Assembly: GCA_030765055.1 (NCBI GenBank)
Contig: CM060950.1
Span: 273,846,468-273,910,467, forward strand
Length of the DNA: 64,000 nucleotides
Source: Mantis religiosa
Taxonomy: Eukaryota > Arthropoda > Insecta > Mantodea > Mantidae
Direction of reading: 5' to 3'
The notes beneath the pieces are model-generated. The model saw only the letters and a program-made list of their open reading frames with translations, was not told the origin of the DNA and did no database searches. Below, one piece after another: positions 1-9,779 of this stretch. Made by a program: the position numbers and the translations under genes. The number at the start of each line of letters is the position of its first letter. Position 1 is the stretch's first letter.

Positions 1-138
1 ACGTTAAAACTTGATTATCACATTCCAATGTGAAGGGCCGGTGTTCAAGATACTTATGAAACTTGTCACATGCCAATGCCTCTAATTCGTATACTGACAA
101 ATTTCGTTCAGATTTCGACAGACAGCATGAAACATAAA

Positions 139-342
139 TTATCGGTCGTAAATCCTCACCAGACTGTTGAAACAAATTGCACTCAAGGCTGTATTAGAGG
201 TATCGGTTCTAACCAAAAAGGGCTTGTCAAAATCTGGCATAGCTAAGACCAGAGGATTCATGATAGTGTGTTTCAAAATTTTGAAGGAGTGTTGTTGAGG
301 ACCCCAGTGAAACATATTGCCTCTGTGATGTAAGGAATGCAA
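139..342 (-). pseudogene. RNase H N-terminal fragment of the gypsy remnant
   Basis: A 67-residue frame containing HSFKILKHTIMNPLVLAMPDF and FLVRTDTSNTALSAI. This is the typical connection and start of a Ty3/gypsy RNase H domain, in which the D of RTDTS (usually TDAS) is a catalytic acidic residue. It lies directly 3' of the RT on the minus strand, in the expected order. Confidence 0.8.
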
Positions 343-420
343 TGGTTCCGCAATTTGAGAAAAATTAGATATGACTTTAGAAAAAGAAGGTTACCATTCC
401 GAGGAAGGAAGCCAGTTGTT

Positions 421-993
421 TCAGTGTACGTGGATGAGGACTTTATGCATCACTAATGTTCGTTCTGGATTGATATGTATACCAGCAGCTGAAATTATAT
501 GTCCAAGAAATGATATTTGAGAAACAGCAAATTTAATTTTGGTTAGACTGGCCGTTAAGCCTGCCTTTTGCAAAGCCTGAAACACCAGGTAAAGGTGCTG
601 CAAGTGGGACTCAAAATCTAGTAAGTAAATAACAAGATCATCAAGATAATTAAAGACAAACTGAAATTTATAAGAGCCCAAAACTTTGTCCAACAAATGA
701 GAAAGAACTTGAGCCCCAGAAGCCAGCCCGAATGGTGTTCTGCGAAAGGAATAGACATTAAATGGACAGACAAAAGCCGTTAAAGGTTTAGAAGCTTCAT
801 CAAGAGGAATCTGATAATACGCTTGATTAAGATCAAGTGTTGTAAAAATTTGTCTATATTTTAAATAATGCACTGCATCATGTAAATGTGGCAAGGGCAT
901 GGTGTCTGTAACAATACATTTATTAAGCTTATGATAGTCAACGATTAATCGATGGGAGCCATCTGGTTTTCCTCCCAAAAAACACGGACTCAC
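421..993 (-). pseudogene. Ty3/gypsy reverse transcriptase fragment
   Basis: A 190-residue open frame with the classical RT blocks in order: KPDGSHRLIVDYHKLN near residue 10, TTLDLNQAYYQIPL near 52, FVCPFNVYSFRRTPFGL near 74, and the catalytic YLDDLVIY near 117 (usual form Y-x-D-D), then LGHIISAAGI. It begins at a non-native methionine, and the fingers domain upstream is lost to stops. The RNase H connection follows in another frame. Confidence 0.9.
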
Positions 994-1161
994 ATAAGGA
1001 CTTTATGAAACTTCAATAACACCGTGCTCTAACAATGAATCAATTTTCTCATGCAAAATAGCCATTTTGGGAGGGGTAAATCTGTATGGCGGAGAACGAA
1101 CAGGTGTTGTATGTTTTAATGAAATAGTATAAGTAAAATCCTTAACCGCCAACCTATCTGT

Positions 1162-1625
1162 CTAAACATCAGGAAAGGATTGCAAAACTTGCAATGGCTG
1201 CAACTGCTGAATGTCAGACAAATGTGCAGTAGGAAAATAAGAAAGAGAAAGAGAAGCAAGAAGAAAAGAGGAAGTAGGAGAACCAAAGGCAAAGGGAATT
1301 ATATAATTTGGAGCAAATGGAAAGGAAAACGAAAAGGTGTGGAAATCTAGAGTCAACTGGGTTTGCAATAAAAACTCAGAACCCAATAGAACATCATATA
1401 AAATATCCTTAGAAATCAAAACAGGAACATTCCAGGAAAATCTATCAATTTTAATATGTAGAATGACAGGACCACATAAAAGTAGTGGTTGACCGGAAAT
1501 TGAATTGTCTTGTATGGTAGATCTAAGCGAAGATGAAGGCCGCAACATTGACAATTTATTTCAAAACTGGTCAGAAATTAAATTAATTGCTGATCCAGAA
1601 TCTATCAAGTTCGTAGCCTGAAGTT
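1162..1625 (-). pseudogene. retropepsin-like aspartic protease of the gypsy remnant
   Basis: Near 1590-1620 the minus strand encodes LIDSGSAINLISDQF, the D-S-G active-site signature of retroviral-type proteases. It is followed by an in-frame stop, then by the open frame 1554-1162. That frame contains ILYDVLLGSEFL, which matches the flap-to-C-terminal hydrophobic segment of these proteases. The domain would process the Gag-Pol polyprotein. The stop shortly after the active site shows it is dead here. Confidence 0.75.
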
Positions 1626-2089
1626 TTTTTGCAAAACATCAAAATGTTGGCTAAGGGTAAAAACTGTCTACCAGTCAAAAACTTAGAACCTATACACGTG
1701 TACAAGAATTTAGCCCTGATAGTATTAATTTACAGACGGCATCTTCTGAATCAGACAATTGAAAAGTCCTCACAGTGTCTTTTATACGCGTTACAAATGC
1801 TGACAAATCCTAAGATTGACTTTGAGGTTTAACAAAATAAAAGCTCCAAATATGTGTTCAGAATTCTCAATGGGGGAAAAAAATTCAATAATGGAACGAT
1901 GAAACATTGCTAAAGGCAGATGCTGAGATTTAGCCATACGAATCAGAAATTCAATTCTACCATGCGAAACACTTGAGATTAACAAATATCCAAAAGTGAA
2001 CAATTTAAGGGTTCACTTTGCTTCCAGAAAATGAATAAAGAAACATAAAAAAATGGAAGGCCTGTTCAGAAGTGTCAACCTGAAATGTC

Positions 2090-2386
2090 TTATAACAAAG
2101 TCTGAAGTGTGTGTGGCAATTTCAAGGTTTTAAACAAAGAATCATACTTCACAGGTACATTTATATTGTCTGAATGTACAGTAGGTAATGGTGATATAGT
2201 AGTGTTAACAGAAGGTGTATTACTTTCCAGCTCTGTTTTTAATGAACCTGTAACTTTAGCCAATAATTCTGAGAATTCTTGATTTAATACATTCAAGGTA
2301 TTTTCAAGGTCAGGAAGCTTACTGTCCCACAATAATAATTGGAAAACATCCATATGAAAAGCTAAGTGAGCTTTAAGCTGCCACAA
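2090..2386 (-). pseudogene. gag-like fragment of the gypsy remnant
   Basis: A 98-residue open frame with leucine-rich helical sequence, placed upstream of the protease as a gag domain should be. A second gag-like piece follows at about 1690-1810 in another frame (TRIKDTVRTFQLSDSEDAV). There is no strong motif; the assignment rests on position and composition. Confidence 0.45.
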
Positions 2387-2887
2387 GGTAGCTGCAAAAA
2401 ATGAGTTTTATCATTCATTAATAAGGGAAGTAAATTCCTCATATTGAATTGAAGCAGAATATTAGAAGGAACATACAAATGCTGGAGAAGTAGCTGCCAT
2501 GTTTACTGGTGTATCCATGTGTTCGTGTAGTAATTGCAGAAGCACTGGGACAGTATTTGTCACATCTGGTTCTAAACCATGTAAGTGAGCTAAAATTACT
2601 AGCTCATCTTTATGTAGGAATTCAAGATTGACAAGTGTCATTTCAAAAAACTACCAATAGTGACTGAAAATTTATAGCTATGTAGAAGAATAATGAAGGA
2701 AATTGTAATTACCGTTAAATTCAACGTTACGAGTAAGCAAAATTATTTGACTTTGGCATACGAAAACCAGCATACAGCTGGTTTGAAACTTACCTTACAA
2801 ATCGAAAGCAATTAACAGAGATTTTCGACACAAACCCTAATACCAATACTCATTCGGCAGTTAGATTAGACTTACTTGACATTACAT

Positions 2888-3388
2888 ATTGTCACCCAAT
2901 TATCGGAAGGCATGACCAACTGACAGCTGAGTGGGGGACAGGAGGCATTGAGGCAATGCCTATCCATTTATCTTGTGGCACTAACTGAGGGGATGGATAG
3001 GAAAGTATCACGGGCGCTGGACTGTCTCTTTCCCCTCCACCTGACGTCTGGAACAATCGGGATGATGTTCCGAGCTGCGAAGCATCCAGAAACAGTGATC
3101 TTCCTGTATAAGGGCTCCAGTGGATGAGTCAGTTCAGTTCTTGACGAGCAGCCGTGAAGAGCGCAGTGCTAGTGAACAGACTAGAATACTGTGTAAGTGT
3201 ATCAGAGGAGTTGTACGTAATTGTGAGTGTGGAGTGGATCTGTGACAGACGAACTGGTGGATTGTAATTGTGTGCGCTACATAATTCTATGTAATCGGCA
3301 AGTGTTCCAACTGTAATTCGGTGGGAATAAAGAACATTTTGAGTTTGTGCAATTGGACTTTTAATTCTACGAACCCACAAAGTCACAA
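2888..3388 (+). repeat. probable 5' LTR of the plus-strand gypsy element
   Basis: It starts TGTCACCC and ends GTCACA just before a PBS-like segment. Inside are a TATA-like TATAAGGG at about 3102 and an initiator-like TCAGTT at about 3129. A polyadenylation signal AATAAAG lies at about 3328. Together these fit U3-R-U5. The left boundary is not confirmed because no second LTR copy is in the window. Confidence 0.55.
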
Positions 3389-3410
3389 CTGGTGTCAGGA
3401 AGTGGGACAA
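3389..3410 (+). other. primer-binding-site-like sequence
   Basis: ACTGGTGTCAGGAAGTGGGA follows the LTR end at once. ACTGGTGTCAGAAGTGGGA is the common sequence at this place in insect gypsy elements. The gag frame begins immediately after. Confidence 0.6.
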
Positions 3411-3412
3411 CG

Positions 3413-5000
3413 GCCATGAAATCGGCATTGGAAAAGATTTTGGAGAAGATGAACGAATTAACAGCGAAGACGGAAGCGGCAAATAACAACCTGGTCGCGG
3501 AACTGAAACAAATGAAGACGGCTAACGACAACATCACCGAGAAGATGGAAGAAATGAAGGCCGAATTAACCACAGAAATGAGAGCAGGCAACAGCAATCT
3601 GCCCGCCTCGGTAGCGTAGATGGTAGCATGTCTGCCTCACGTTCAAGAGGCAGACATGTTCGAATCTCGGTAAGGGTGAGTTACCTGGATAAGGTTTTTC
3701 CGGGGTTTTCCCTTATCATTCAAGGCGAATGTCGGGTAACTCTAAGCTCCTTGGACCCTGGACTCATTTGAGCATCATTTCACCCAATTCATTCACCGTC
3801 CGATATGACTTAACGTCGGAGGACGTAAATTACAAAAAAAAAAAAAAAAAAAAAAACAGCAATCTGGCCACGGAAATGAAGGCGGCAAACGAGGCTCTCG
3901 CCGCAAAGTTTGAAAAACAGTTGGCCGGCGTAAAAGAGGACGTCACAGAGTTAGGCGAGCGAAGCCCTGGCGAGCCGCGTTAATGAGCTGGAAGGAAAGG
4001 CCGACAGCAGCGTCAAGTCCCTGAACGCCATGGTGGAGGACGTCGTCGGCAGGAGGTTGAAGGATTTGAAGCCCGACGCGCCGGGACGCGACTTAACATC
4101 GGCGCGCGTCAAGCCTCCGAAATACGACGGCGCGTCAGCGTTCGAGGTCTTCCGCCGCCAGTTCGACACGGTGGCCAACCATAAACAAGTGTTCACCGGA
4201 GGAAAAGGCCGCACAGCTAATAGCCAGCCTCCAGGGACGGGCCGCAGAAATCCTAAACGCGGTCCAGACAGCGGTAGCTCCCAAGGATATCTGGGGGGCC
4301 CTGGAGAACCGTTTCGGGAACCACCGCCTAGCCGCAGGCTACCGCAGTCAGCTGAAGACAAGGTCCCATCAGCCAGGGGAGACGCTGCAGGAGTTAGCCC
4401 TAGCGATTGAGCAGCTGGCTAGCAAGGCCTTGGTTGACCTTTCGTATCCCGAGAAGCCGCCTACGCCATTGTCGACGGGGTACGAGACACCGAGATATGT
4501 CAGCGCCTAATGCTCGGCCACTACACAACCCTCCACGAGCCGCTGACGGCAGCATTGAGGATGGAGGCGGCCAAGTTGACAGCTACCCCGACGTCGATAA
4601 CGAGGAGTGTCCGCTACACCGGATACAGAAGACCAGCCGAGGGACGCCGGCGAAGACCTAGTGGCCTGCGTTGGGGATGTGGACACGTTGAGTCCAGAGG
4701 CTCTACTCCCATTAGCCTTGAACCCGTAGGAACAAGACCCGGGCCTCCTTCAACCAGGGAGTATCCGAGCTGTCCCAAAGGGCGCTCGGCGTCCTCCGTG
4801 GGGCTTTCCATAGGGCAAGACCTAGAGACTAACAAGCTCCCCCATCTGGTCCTATGGACTCAAGACGGGATGGAAGTGGATACGCCACTTACGCGCGTCA
4901 ACACTCAAGGTGAAGACTACCGAAAAACCTCGGTGGGGCCGCCTGGTGATCTAGCACAGCTTCTACTAGCTTTGCAGGCTAGTACCCGGGAGACTTAATG
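3413..5000 (+). pseudogene. gypsy-type gag, frameshifted and split by a SINE
   Basis: The N-terminal coiled coil starts MKSALEKILEKMNELTAKTE (3413). It is interrupted at 3602-3855 by a SINE, then resumes as ATEMKAANEALAAKF. After a frameshift comes KPPKYDGASAFEVFRRQFD (about 4110-4170), the conserved start of the gypsy capsid domain. A further frame encodes GETLQELALAIEQL (about 4380-4420), the conserved gag helix region. Another frame from 4510 continues MLGHYTTLHEPLTAALR. At least three frame changes are visible. No clear CCHC knuckle remains. Confidence 0.8.
3602..3855 (+). repeat. SINE-1 copy (tRNA-derived) inserted in gypsy gag
   Basis: The tRNA-like head has an A box (GTAGCGTAGATGGTAGC) and a B box (GTTCGAATC). 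An unrelated body and a pure A tail of about 22 bases follow. An 11-bp target-site duplication (ACAGCAATCTG) sits at 3591-3601 and 3856-3866. The duplication lies in the gag frame, so the reading frame before insertion is clear. Other copies of the family are at 30256, 36445, 41042, 55745 and 58567. Confidence 0.92.
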
Positions 5001-5179
5001 GCTTCCTTCAACCCCGTCCGAAGATGTACCCGATTCCCACAGGAATCGGGAACACACTGCCCCCTCGAGTCCATCCCAAGGCATCCACGCCAACATCAGC
5101 TCCAAAATTATGTTCATACGTTCACTTCCATGATTATTTTGAAGTATCAATCGAATTCTAAATAAGTCATGAGACATAT

Positions 5180-5791
5180 GTGTTTCAAGGCGTGGTTCGG
5201 AATAAAGAAGTCAAATTATTTCGATGAATTCTTATTTTGTTATATTTATACGTATTAGAAGTACAACTTAAAACGTTTTTGTTTTTGCAGCAGTATACAT
5301 CACATTCGTCGTTACAACAAAAATCTCTTTCTCTTTATAACAAGATTGTTGATTTATCGTCACTATCCAAGACTGAAGAACATATCTGTCTCTTAAAGAT
5401 TATTATTGACTTCTCATCACTAAACAATACTGAAGAACATATCACTCTCCTAAGGATTATTGATTTATCGTAACGTCACAAGACTGAAGAACCTATCTGT
5501 CTCTTAAAGATTATTGACTTCTCGTAATGTAACAAAACTGAAGAATATATCTGTCTCATAAAGATTATTGACTTCTCGTAACTATCGTTACTTCTACTTA
5601 ATTTTGTGATTGGCCGATCCAATGGCACGTCACCACATTACATCACATTACGTCATATAATTCTTATTTCGGCCAATCACACAATTACATACATTTTTAC
5701 ATATTTAAATTATTAAATATATTTACATAATCAGTTTTTATAAATTTGTAAACTTTTCACACTTCAAACATAACCCAAAAGTACTGTTACA
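5180..5791 (-). repeat. 3' LTR of the gag-only element, with expanded internal repeat
   Basis: It is nearly the same as the right LTR from about 5260 to 5791. The outer 100 bases are too diverged to place the end exactly; the start could be anywhere between about 5070 and 5180. It ends GTACTGTTACA as the right copy does. Confidence 0.7.
5338..5585 (-). repeat. tandem 55-bp repeat, about 4.5 units, inside the 3' LTR
   Basis: Units run from AAGATTATTGA... to ...ATCTGTCTCTTA and repeat at about 5343, 5396, 5453, 5508 and 5562 with small changes. The sister LTR has only about 1.5 units near 7965-8035. Copy number has therefore changed since insertion, or the LTRs came from different templates. 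Confidence 0.85.
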
Positions 5792-5876
5792 AATGCCCCT
5801 CTTCGAAATATATGGAAAAATAACCAAATAAAGGAATTAACAATATACTTCCATATATTTCGAAGAATGGCCCCAA
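5792..5876 (-). other. polypurine tract and long hairpin beside the 3' LTR
   Basis: On the minus strand the base run GAAGAGGGG lies directly before the LTR and fits a polypurine tract. An inverted repeat (CTTCGAAATATATGGAA and its complement, 5801-5865) surrounds a short loop and repeats a purine-rich block at both arms. The hairpin would place two purine tracts near the LTR. Confidence 0.6.
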
Positions 5877-6241
5877 TTAACAATTTTGTTTACAACAATA
5901 TTACATAACACCAATATAACATACATAAAATATAACAATATACATACATTGAATGAAATATAATAAATGAACATTTAACAACAATTTAGCATTACTATAA
6001 CACACTTTGTTTTAAATATATATCTTTGATTTCATGTGGGGTTGTGCTCCGTCCCAAATTTGCATTAAAGCATTTTTATATTTAACAATTTTAAATTATT
6101 GACTGTGAACAATCATGCTATAACAATATAAAAATATTTTAACAACTATTTGTAAACGAACATATATAATTAACATGAAATAATTGCAATTTAACCAATT
6201 TATATACAATTTATATGCAACAGAATTCTCTGTTTAGTTAT

Positions 6242-7165
6242 TCATGTTGGGTGATTTTCCCACATAATTAATTTTTCTTGCTGTCCTGTATCAATACTCG
6301 TAACTTTTGAACAGTTAGTGTGATACATATTTTTCAGTTGGCTAACCTGATCTTTGCAAGCATCCAGAAATTGGTAAATCCATCTTTTGTTTTTATGTAC
6401 ATCATAACGTTGTTTGAAGGTTAGGTTAGTTGTGTGTTCAAATCTTAAAGAAAACAACATTATTTTGTGTGGTGTATCATACATGTGACCACTATGACCT
6501 TCATTGTGTATTTGTATTTGCGTGAACATTTCGTATACATATACATTTTGACCTAGATTGTGAAACTCTGTGTGTGAGGACATGTTTTGTGTGTTTCTAT
6601 GATACTTAATATCATTATCTGGACTCGCAAACTCACTACATTCACTTACTACTTCACCAGACTCCTGATGATTGCTTAATTCACCTGGTAAGTCACAGTC
6701 ATTTATATTTCTAATTCTAGACATTTCTTTCACATTATTTACTTTACTAGCCTGTAATGCAATTACAACTTGTGTCAATTTTCCTAAGTTATCCTTCTCT
6801 TTTTCAAAAGGTTCTTTTACCTCTTTAATTTGCAAAATTACTTCTTCTTTCGCTTTACTTATCTCATCAATTTGTAACTTTATTTCCTCTTGGTGTGTCT
6901 TACTTTCTTCATGTTGTAATTGCATTTCAGAACAAATTACATTGATTCTTTGTTCTACTTTATCTCCTAATTCTTCTCTTTGTTTTTGTGTTATTTCTGC
7001 CTGTTGTATCCTAAATGTTTCTAACTCTTTGTTTAATTCCATTCTTATTTCTTGTTTCACAATGTCCTGACCTAACCTAGTTTCCTGAATCATTTCTCTT
7101 AATTCCATAATTTCCTGTCTATTTTCATTCTTATTCTGTTCTATTGTTTGCAATAATCTTTCCAT
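6242..7165 (-). CDS. gag-like coiled-coil protein, second frame
   Basis: 307 residues. The first 140 are a long charged coiled coil (MERLLQTIEQNKNENRQEIM..., QREELGDKVEQRIN). The rest is less repetitive and contains LSFRFEHTTNL-like and KNKRWIYQFLDACKDQ segments. No RT, protease or CCHC motif is present. It is in a different frame from 7173-7619 and directly downstream. The long intact frame suggests recent selection or a young insertion. Confidence 0.55.
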   Translation of the reverse strand: MERLLQTIEQNKNENRQEIMELREMIQETRLGQDIVKQEIRMELNKELETFRIQQAEITQKQREELGDKVEQRINVICSEMQLQHEESKTHQEEIKLQIDEISKAKEEVILQIKEVKEPFEKEKDNLGKLTQVVIALQASKVNNVKEMSRIRNINDCDLPGELSNHQESGEVVSECSEFASPDNDIKYHRNTQNMSSHTEFHNLGQNVYVYEMFTQIQIHNEGHSGHMYDTPHKIMLFSLRFEHTTNLTFKQRYDVHKNKRWIYQFLDACKDQVSQLKNMYHTNCSKVTSIDTGQQEKLIMWENHPT

Positions 7166-7172
7166 ATTCTCT

Positions 7173-7619
7173 TTACATTCTTTTCCTCCCTCTAATTTCT
7201 TGTGCTATCTCACCTTTCAATTCCTGCTTTAGCTTTTGTGACAAACTAACCTCTAAATTGTTCACACTTTGTGTCAATTTATCTCCTAATTCTTCTCTCA
7301 ATTCATTCATATTTTGTTCAAGATCTTGCTTTAATTCTGATTTTACATCTCCTATTTTAGTATCTAAATTACTCAACATTTCTGATTTTACATCACTCAA
7401 ATCTGATTTTATATCTCCTATTTTAGTATCTAAATTACTCAACATTTCTGATTTTACATCCATCAACATTTTCGTTATCCTTTCTAACATTAACTCGTTA
7501 TCTTTGCTTAATCCTACATCCTCCCTACTCATTTCTACACTATGAGTAACTTCTCCTTCCACTATTATTTCTTTTCTACTCGCCATCTTTTTAACTATTT
7601 TCTGATTTCTTAGCAACAT
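7173..7619 (-). CDS. gag-like coiled-coil protein, first frame
   Basis: An open frame of 148 residues. After the likely start MASRKEIIVEG (residue 12) it is almost wholly heptad-like coiled coil. It carries a duplicated 21-residue block: VKSEMLSNLDTKIGD occurs twice, near residues 54 and 76. It has no zinc knuckle. It sits just after the primer-binding site, where gag belongs. It ends in a stop 8 bases before the next frame, which is shifted by one; a programmed or mutational frameshift could join the two. The role (Gag core) is inferred from position. Confidence 0.6.
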   Translation of the reverse strand: MLLRNQKIVKKMASRKEIIVEGEVTHSVEMSREDVGLSKDNELMLERITKMLMDVKSEMLSNLDTKIGDIKSDLSDVKSEMLSNLDTKIGDVKSELKQDLEQNMNELREELGDKLTQSVNNLEVSLSQKLKQELKGEIAQEIRGRKRM

Positions 7620-7751
7620 AAATCTACTACTACTACTATTTCTTTTTTAATTTCACTCACTTAAATCAGTTCTCTTTTTCTTCTTTCTCCTTTTCTTTTA
7701 TATTCCCACAGAGCTGTACGATGTTTTAATCTCCTCTTCTTTATCCTATTC

Positions 7752-7773
7752 GGCCACACGTTGCGGCGCCATT
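7752..7773 (-). other. tRNA primer-binding site of the gag-only element
   Basis: On the minus strand, two bases after the LTR end, TGGCGCCGCAACGTGTGG appears. TGGCGCC is the start of many retroelement primer-binding sites, being complementary to the CCA end of a tRNA. This fixes the orientation of the element. Confidence 0.8.
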
Positions 7774-8250
7774 TGTAAAAGGAATTTGTTTGAAGAATTG
7801 CCGATTGAGCATTTTCATATATTCATGCAGGATTGTGTGCACAGATCCCACGGAAATGTTGGTTATTTTTGTACTGATTCAAACTTCAACTTAAAACGTT
7901 CTTGTTCTTGCAGCGGTATACATCACATTCGTCGTTACAACAAAAATCTCTTTCTCTTTATAACAAGATTATTAACTTATTGTAATGTAACAAAACTGAA
8001 GAACATATCATTCTCCTAAAGATTATTGACTTCTCGTAACTATCGTTACTTCTACTTAATTTTGTGATTGGCCGATCCAATGGCACGTCACCACATTATG
8101 GCATATTACATCATATAATTATTATTTCGGCCAATCACACAATTACATACATTTTTACATATTTAAATCATTAAATATATTTACATAATCAGTTTTTTAT
8201 AAATTTGTAAACTTTTCACACTTCAAACATAACCCAAAAGTACTGTTACA
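7774..8250 (-). repeat. 5' LTR of the gag-only element
   Basis: Read on the minus strand it starts TGTAACAGTAC and ends CTTTTACA, so it has TG...CA ends. It matches the left LTR closely from about 7890 to 8250. It holds only about one and a half units of the internal 55-bp repeat that is expanded in the left LTR. Confidence 0.85.
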
Positions 8251-8570
8251 CATGGAAGATGTTTTGTAATTCTGGCATGAACTTTCAGTAGCATATGAAT
8301 TTTCTTTTTAATCCTCTCTTGTGTTTTTCTGCTATCGGAGTGGTTATGTCTTATATTTATTTCTTCTTTTTCAGTTTCGGTAATTTTTATGCACCAGTAA
8401 CTTTTTGAAACCATTGTTTTGTGCCATATTTCTGTTTATTTTAATTTTGTCTTGTATTGTTTCATTTAATGGAATGTTGAGTAATGTATGCAATAGATCA
8501 GAGCAATTTTGATTAATTTTGAAATCCCTGCTAAATACAACTCACTCCACTCAATATCCTAGAGCGGATT

Positions 8571-9130
8571 GCATTATTAGTTATCAGTGGGGTAGAAGTG
8601 AATCCAGGGCCAATGAACAGAGGTGACAGTTTGGAAATAATACTAAGCAGAATGAACGAGCTGGAAAAGGGACTAAGTGATCAAGTAGATGCTGCGGTAA
8701 GAGAAACCAAACAGGAAATCGAAGAGGACGTTAAGGATATCAGGAAAGAAATGGATGGGATAAAAGTAAGGGTGGATAGACTAGAAGAAAGGAATCAGAG
8801 GTACAATTTGTTATTCACCGAAGTGGAAGAACATCGAGGGGTCTGGGCCATACAAGAAGTGTATGATATTCTGGAACAAAAACTGGAACTGAGATTGGGA
8901 GGCTGAGAGATTGCAGAAGTGTTTCGCCTAGGGAGGAATACAAGGAAGAGAACAATACTCACAAGTTTCACGAATATGAGCATAGTCTACAAGATATTGA
9001 ACAGATCAAGAAAACTAAAAGGTTAAAATATTTTCATAAATATTTATCATTCGAGGAACTGGAACTGAAGAAAAAGCTCATAATACAGATGAAAGAAGCA
9101 AGGATGGTTGGTGAAAAAGCATACATTTGA
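8571..9130 (+). pseudogene. LINE ORF1: 2A-like peptide, coiled coil and RRM-like domain
   Basis: In frame from 8571, ALLVISGVEVNPGP precedes MNRGDSLEIILSRMNELEKG. VEVNPGP matches the 2A ribosome-skipping consensus D(V/I)ExNPGP except that G stands for D. A coiled coil runs to about 8790, then LEERNQRYNLLFTEVEE, the typical junction to an RRM-like domain of LINE ORF1 proteins. A stop at 8904 and later frameshifts break the rest. The protein would bind element RNA. Confidence 0.7.
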
Positions 9131-9779
9131 AATTTACAACTTTGGATTGATGGCAGGAAAATGACACCTGAGGGGGGGGAAAGGACATAAAGAAGACTGG
9201 AAGGCAGACCAGAACAGGAAACAACTCAGCAAAAAGTTACAACAGAGGTACGAGGTGAATCTACACACACGACAGGCAGAGGAAGGGAAAATTCCAGTCC
9301 AGTCCTGAGGAGTAGAAGAACGGCTGACAAAGTAGGGAAGGAAAATGATGAATTGACAATAAGCGGCGGAACAGTACAATATGTGGATAAATCAACAGCT
9401 GTAACAAACGAGAGAGAAGATATGACGACATTGGCGACGTCACAACATATGTCATCACCAAAGAAGGTCACTGAGGAGGGAGAAAAGGGGAGCAGCATGT
9501 GCTCTAGCAGAGCAGGGGAAGGAGGTGTGATGCCAGCATAGTGCAGCATACAGTGAGGAAGAAGAGATGGGGAAAGGTGGGGGGAGTGGCGAAGAAGTAG
9601 GAGGGAGGAAGAGAGGGGAGGAGAATAAAGTATTGTGTCATCACCACATGGGAGCATTCTCATGCTACAAAGTGACATTAACAAAACAATGGAAGGTTAC
9701 AAACTGAGAAGCAAACAAAATTTAGAGAAGTTCAGAGTATGTAGGGATAGGGTTAGAACAGGATCGCAATAGCAAACAT

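Larger units (their letters stand above)
1..2650 (-). mobile_element. Ty3/gypsy-like retroelement remnant, cut by the left window edge
   Basis: Reading the minus strand from about 2400 down to 1, pieces appear in the order gag-like, aspartic protease, reverse transcriptase, RNase H. This is the Ty3/gypsy order. Stops and frameshifts separate the pieces, so it is not functional. The 3' part (integrase, 3' LTR) would lie left of the window. No 5' LTR or primer-binding site could be placed at the right end, so the boundary near 2650 is a guess. Confidence 0.85.
2888..5070 (+). mobile_element. 5' LTR and gag part of a second Ty3/gypsy element
   Basis: An LTR-like block is followed by a primer-binding-site-like sequence and then by a broken gag frame to about 5000. 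No pol is present. The element is apparently cut where the next LTR element begins (about 5070-5180). It is in opposite orientation to the gypsy remnant at 1-2650. Confidence 0.75.
5180..8250 (-). mobile_element. gag-only LTR retrotransposon without pol
   Basis: Two related LTRs (5180?-5791 and 7774-8250) flank about 2 kb. On the minus strand a primer-binding site follows the right LTR, two coiled-coil gag-like frames follow it, and a purine tract precedes the left LTR. No protease, RT or integrase motif is seen. About 350 bp of AT-rich sequence lies between the last stop and the 3' LTR. It is a non-autonomous element that must borrow pol from a relative. Confidence 0.85.

Noticed and set aside
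3951..4361. 136-residue minus-strand frame
   Set aside because: Antisense to the gypsy gag; GC-rich codon shadow.
5338..5585. Possible CRISPR array (repeats of similar spacing)
   Set aside because: The units are contiguous tandem copies with no unique spacers, inside an LTR of an animal retroelement.
9226..9684. 152-residue minus-strand frame
   Set aside because: Antisense within the LINE ORF1 to ORF2 region; low-complexity Ser/Leu content and no homology recognised.
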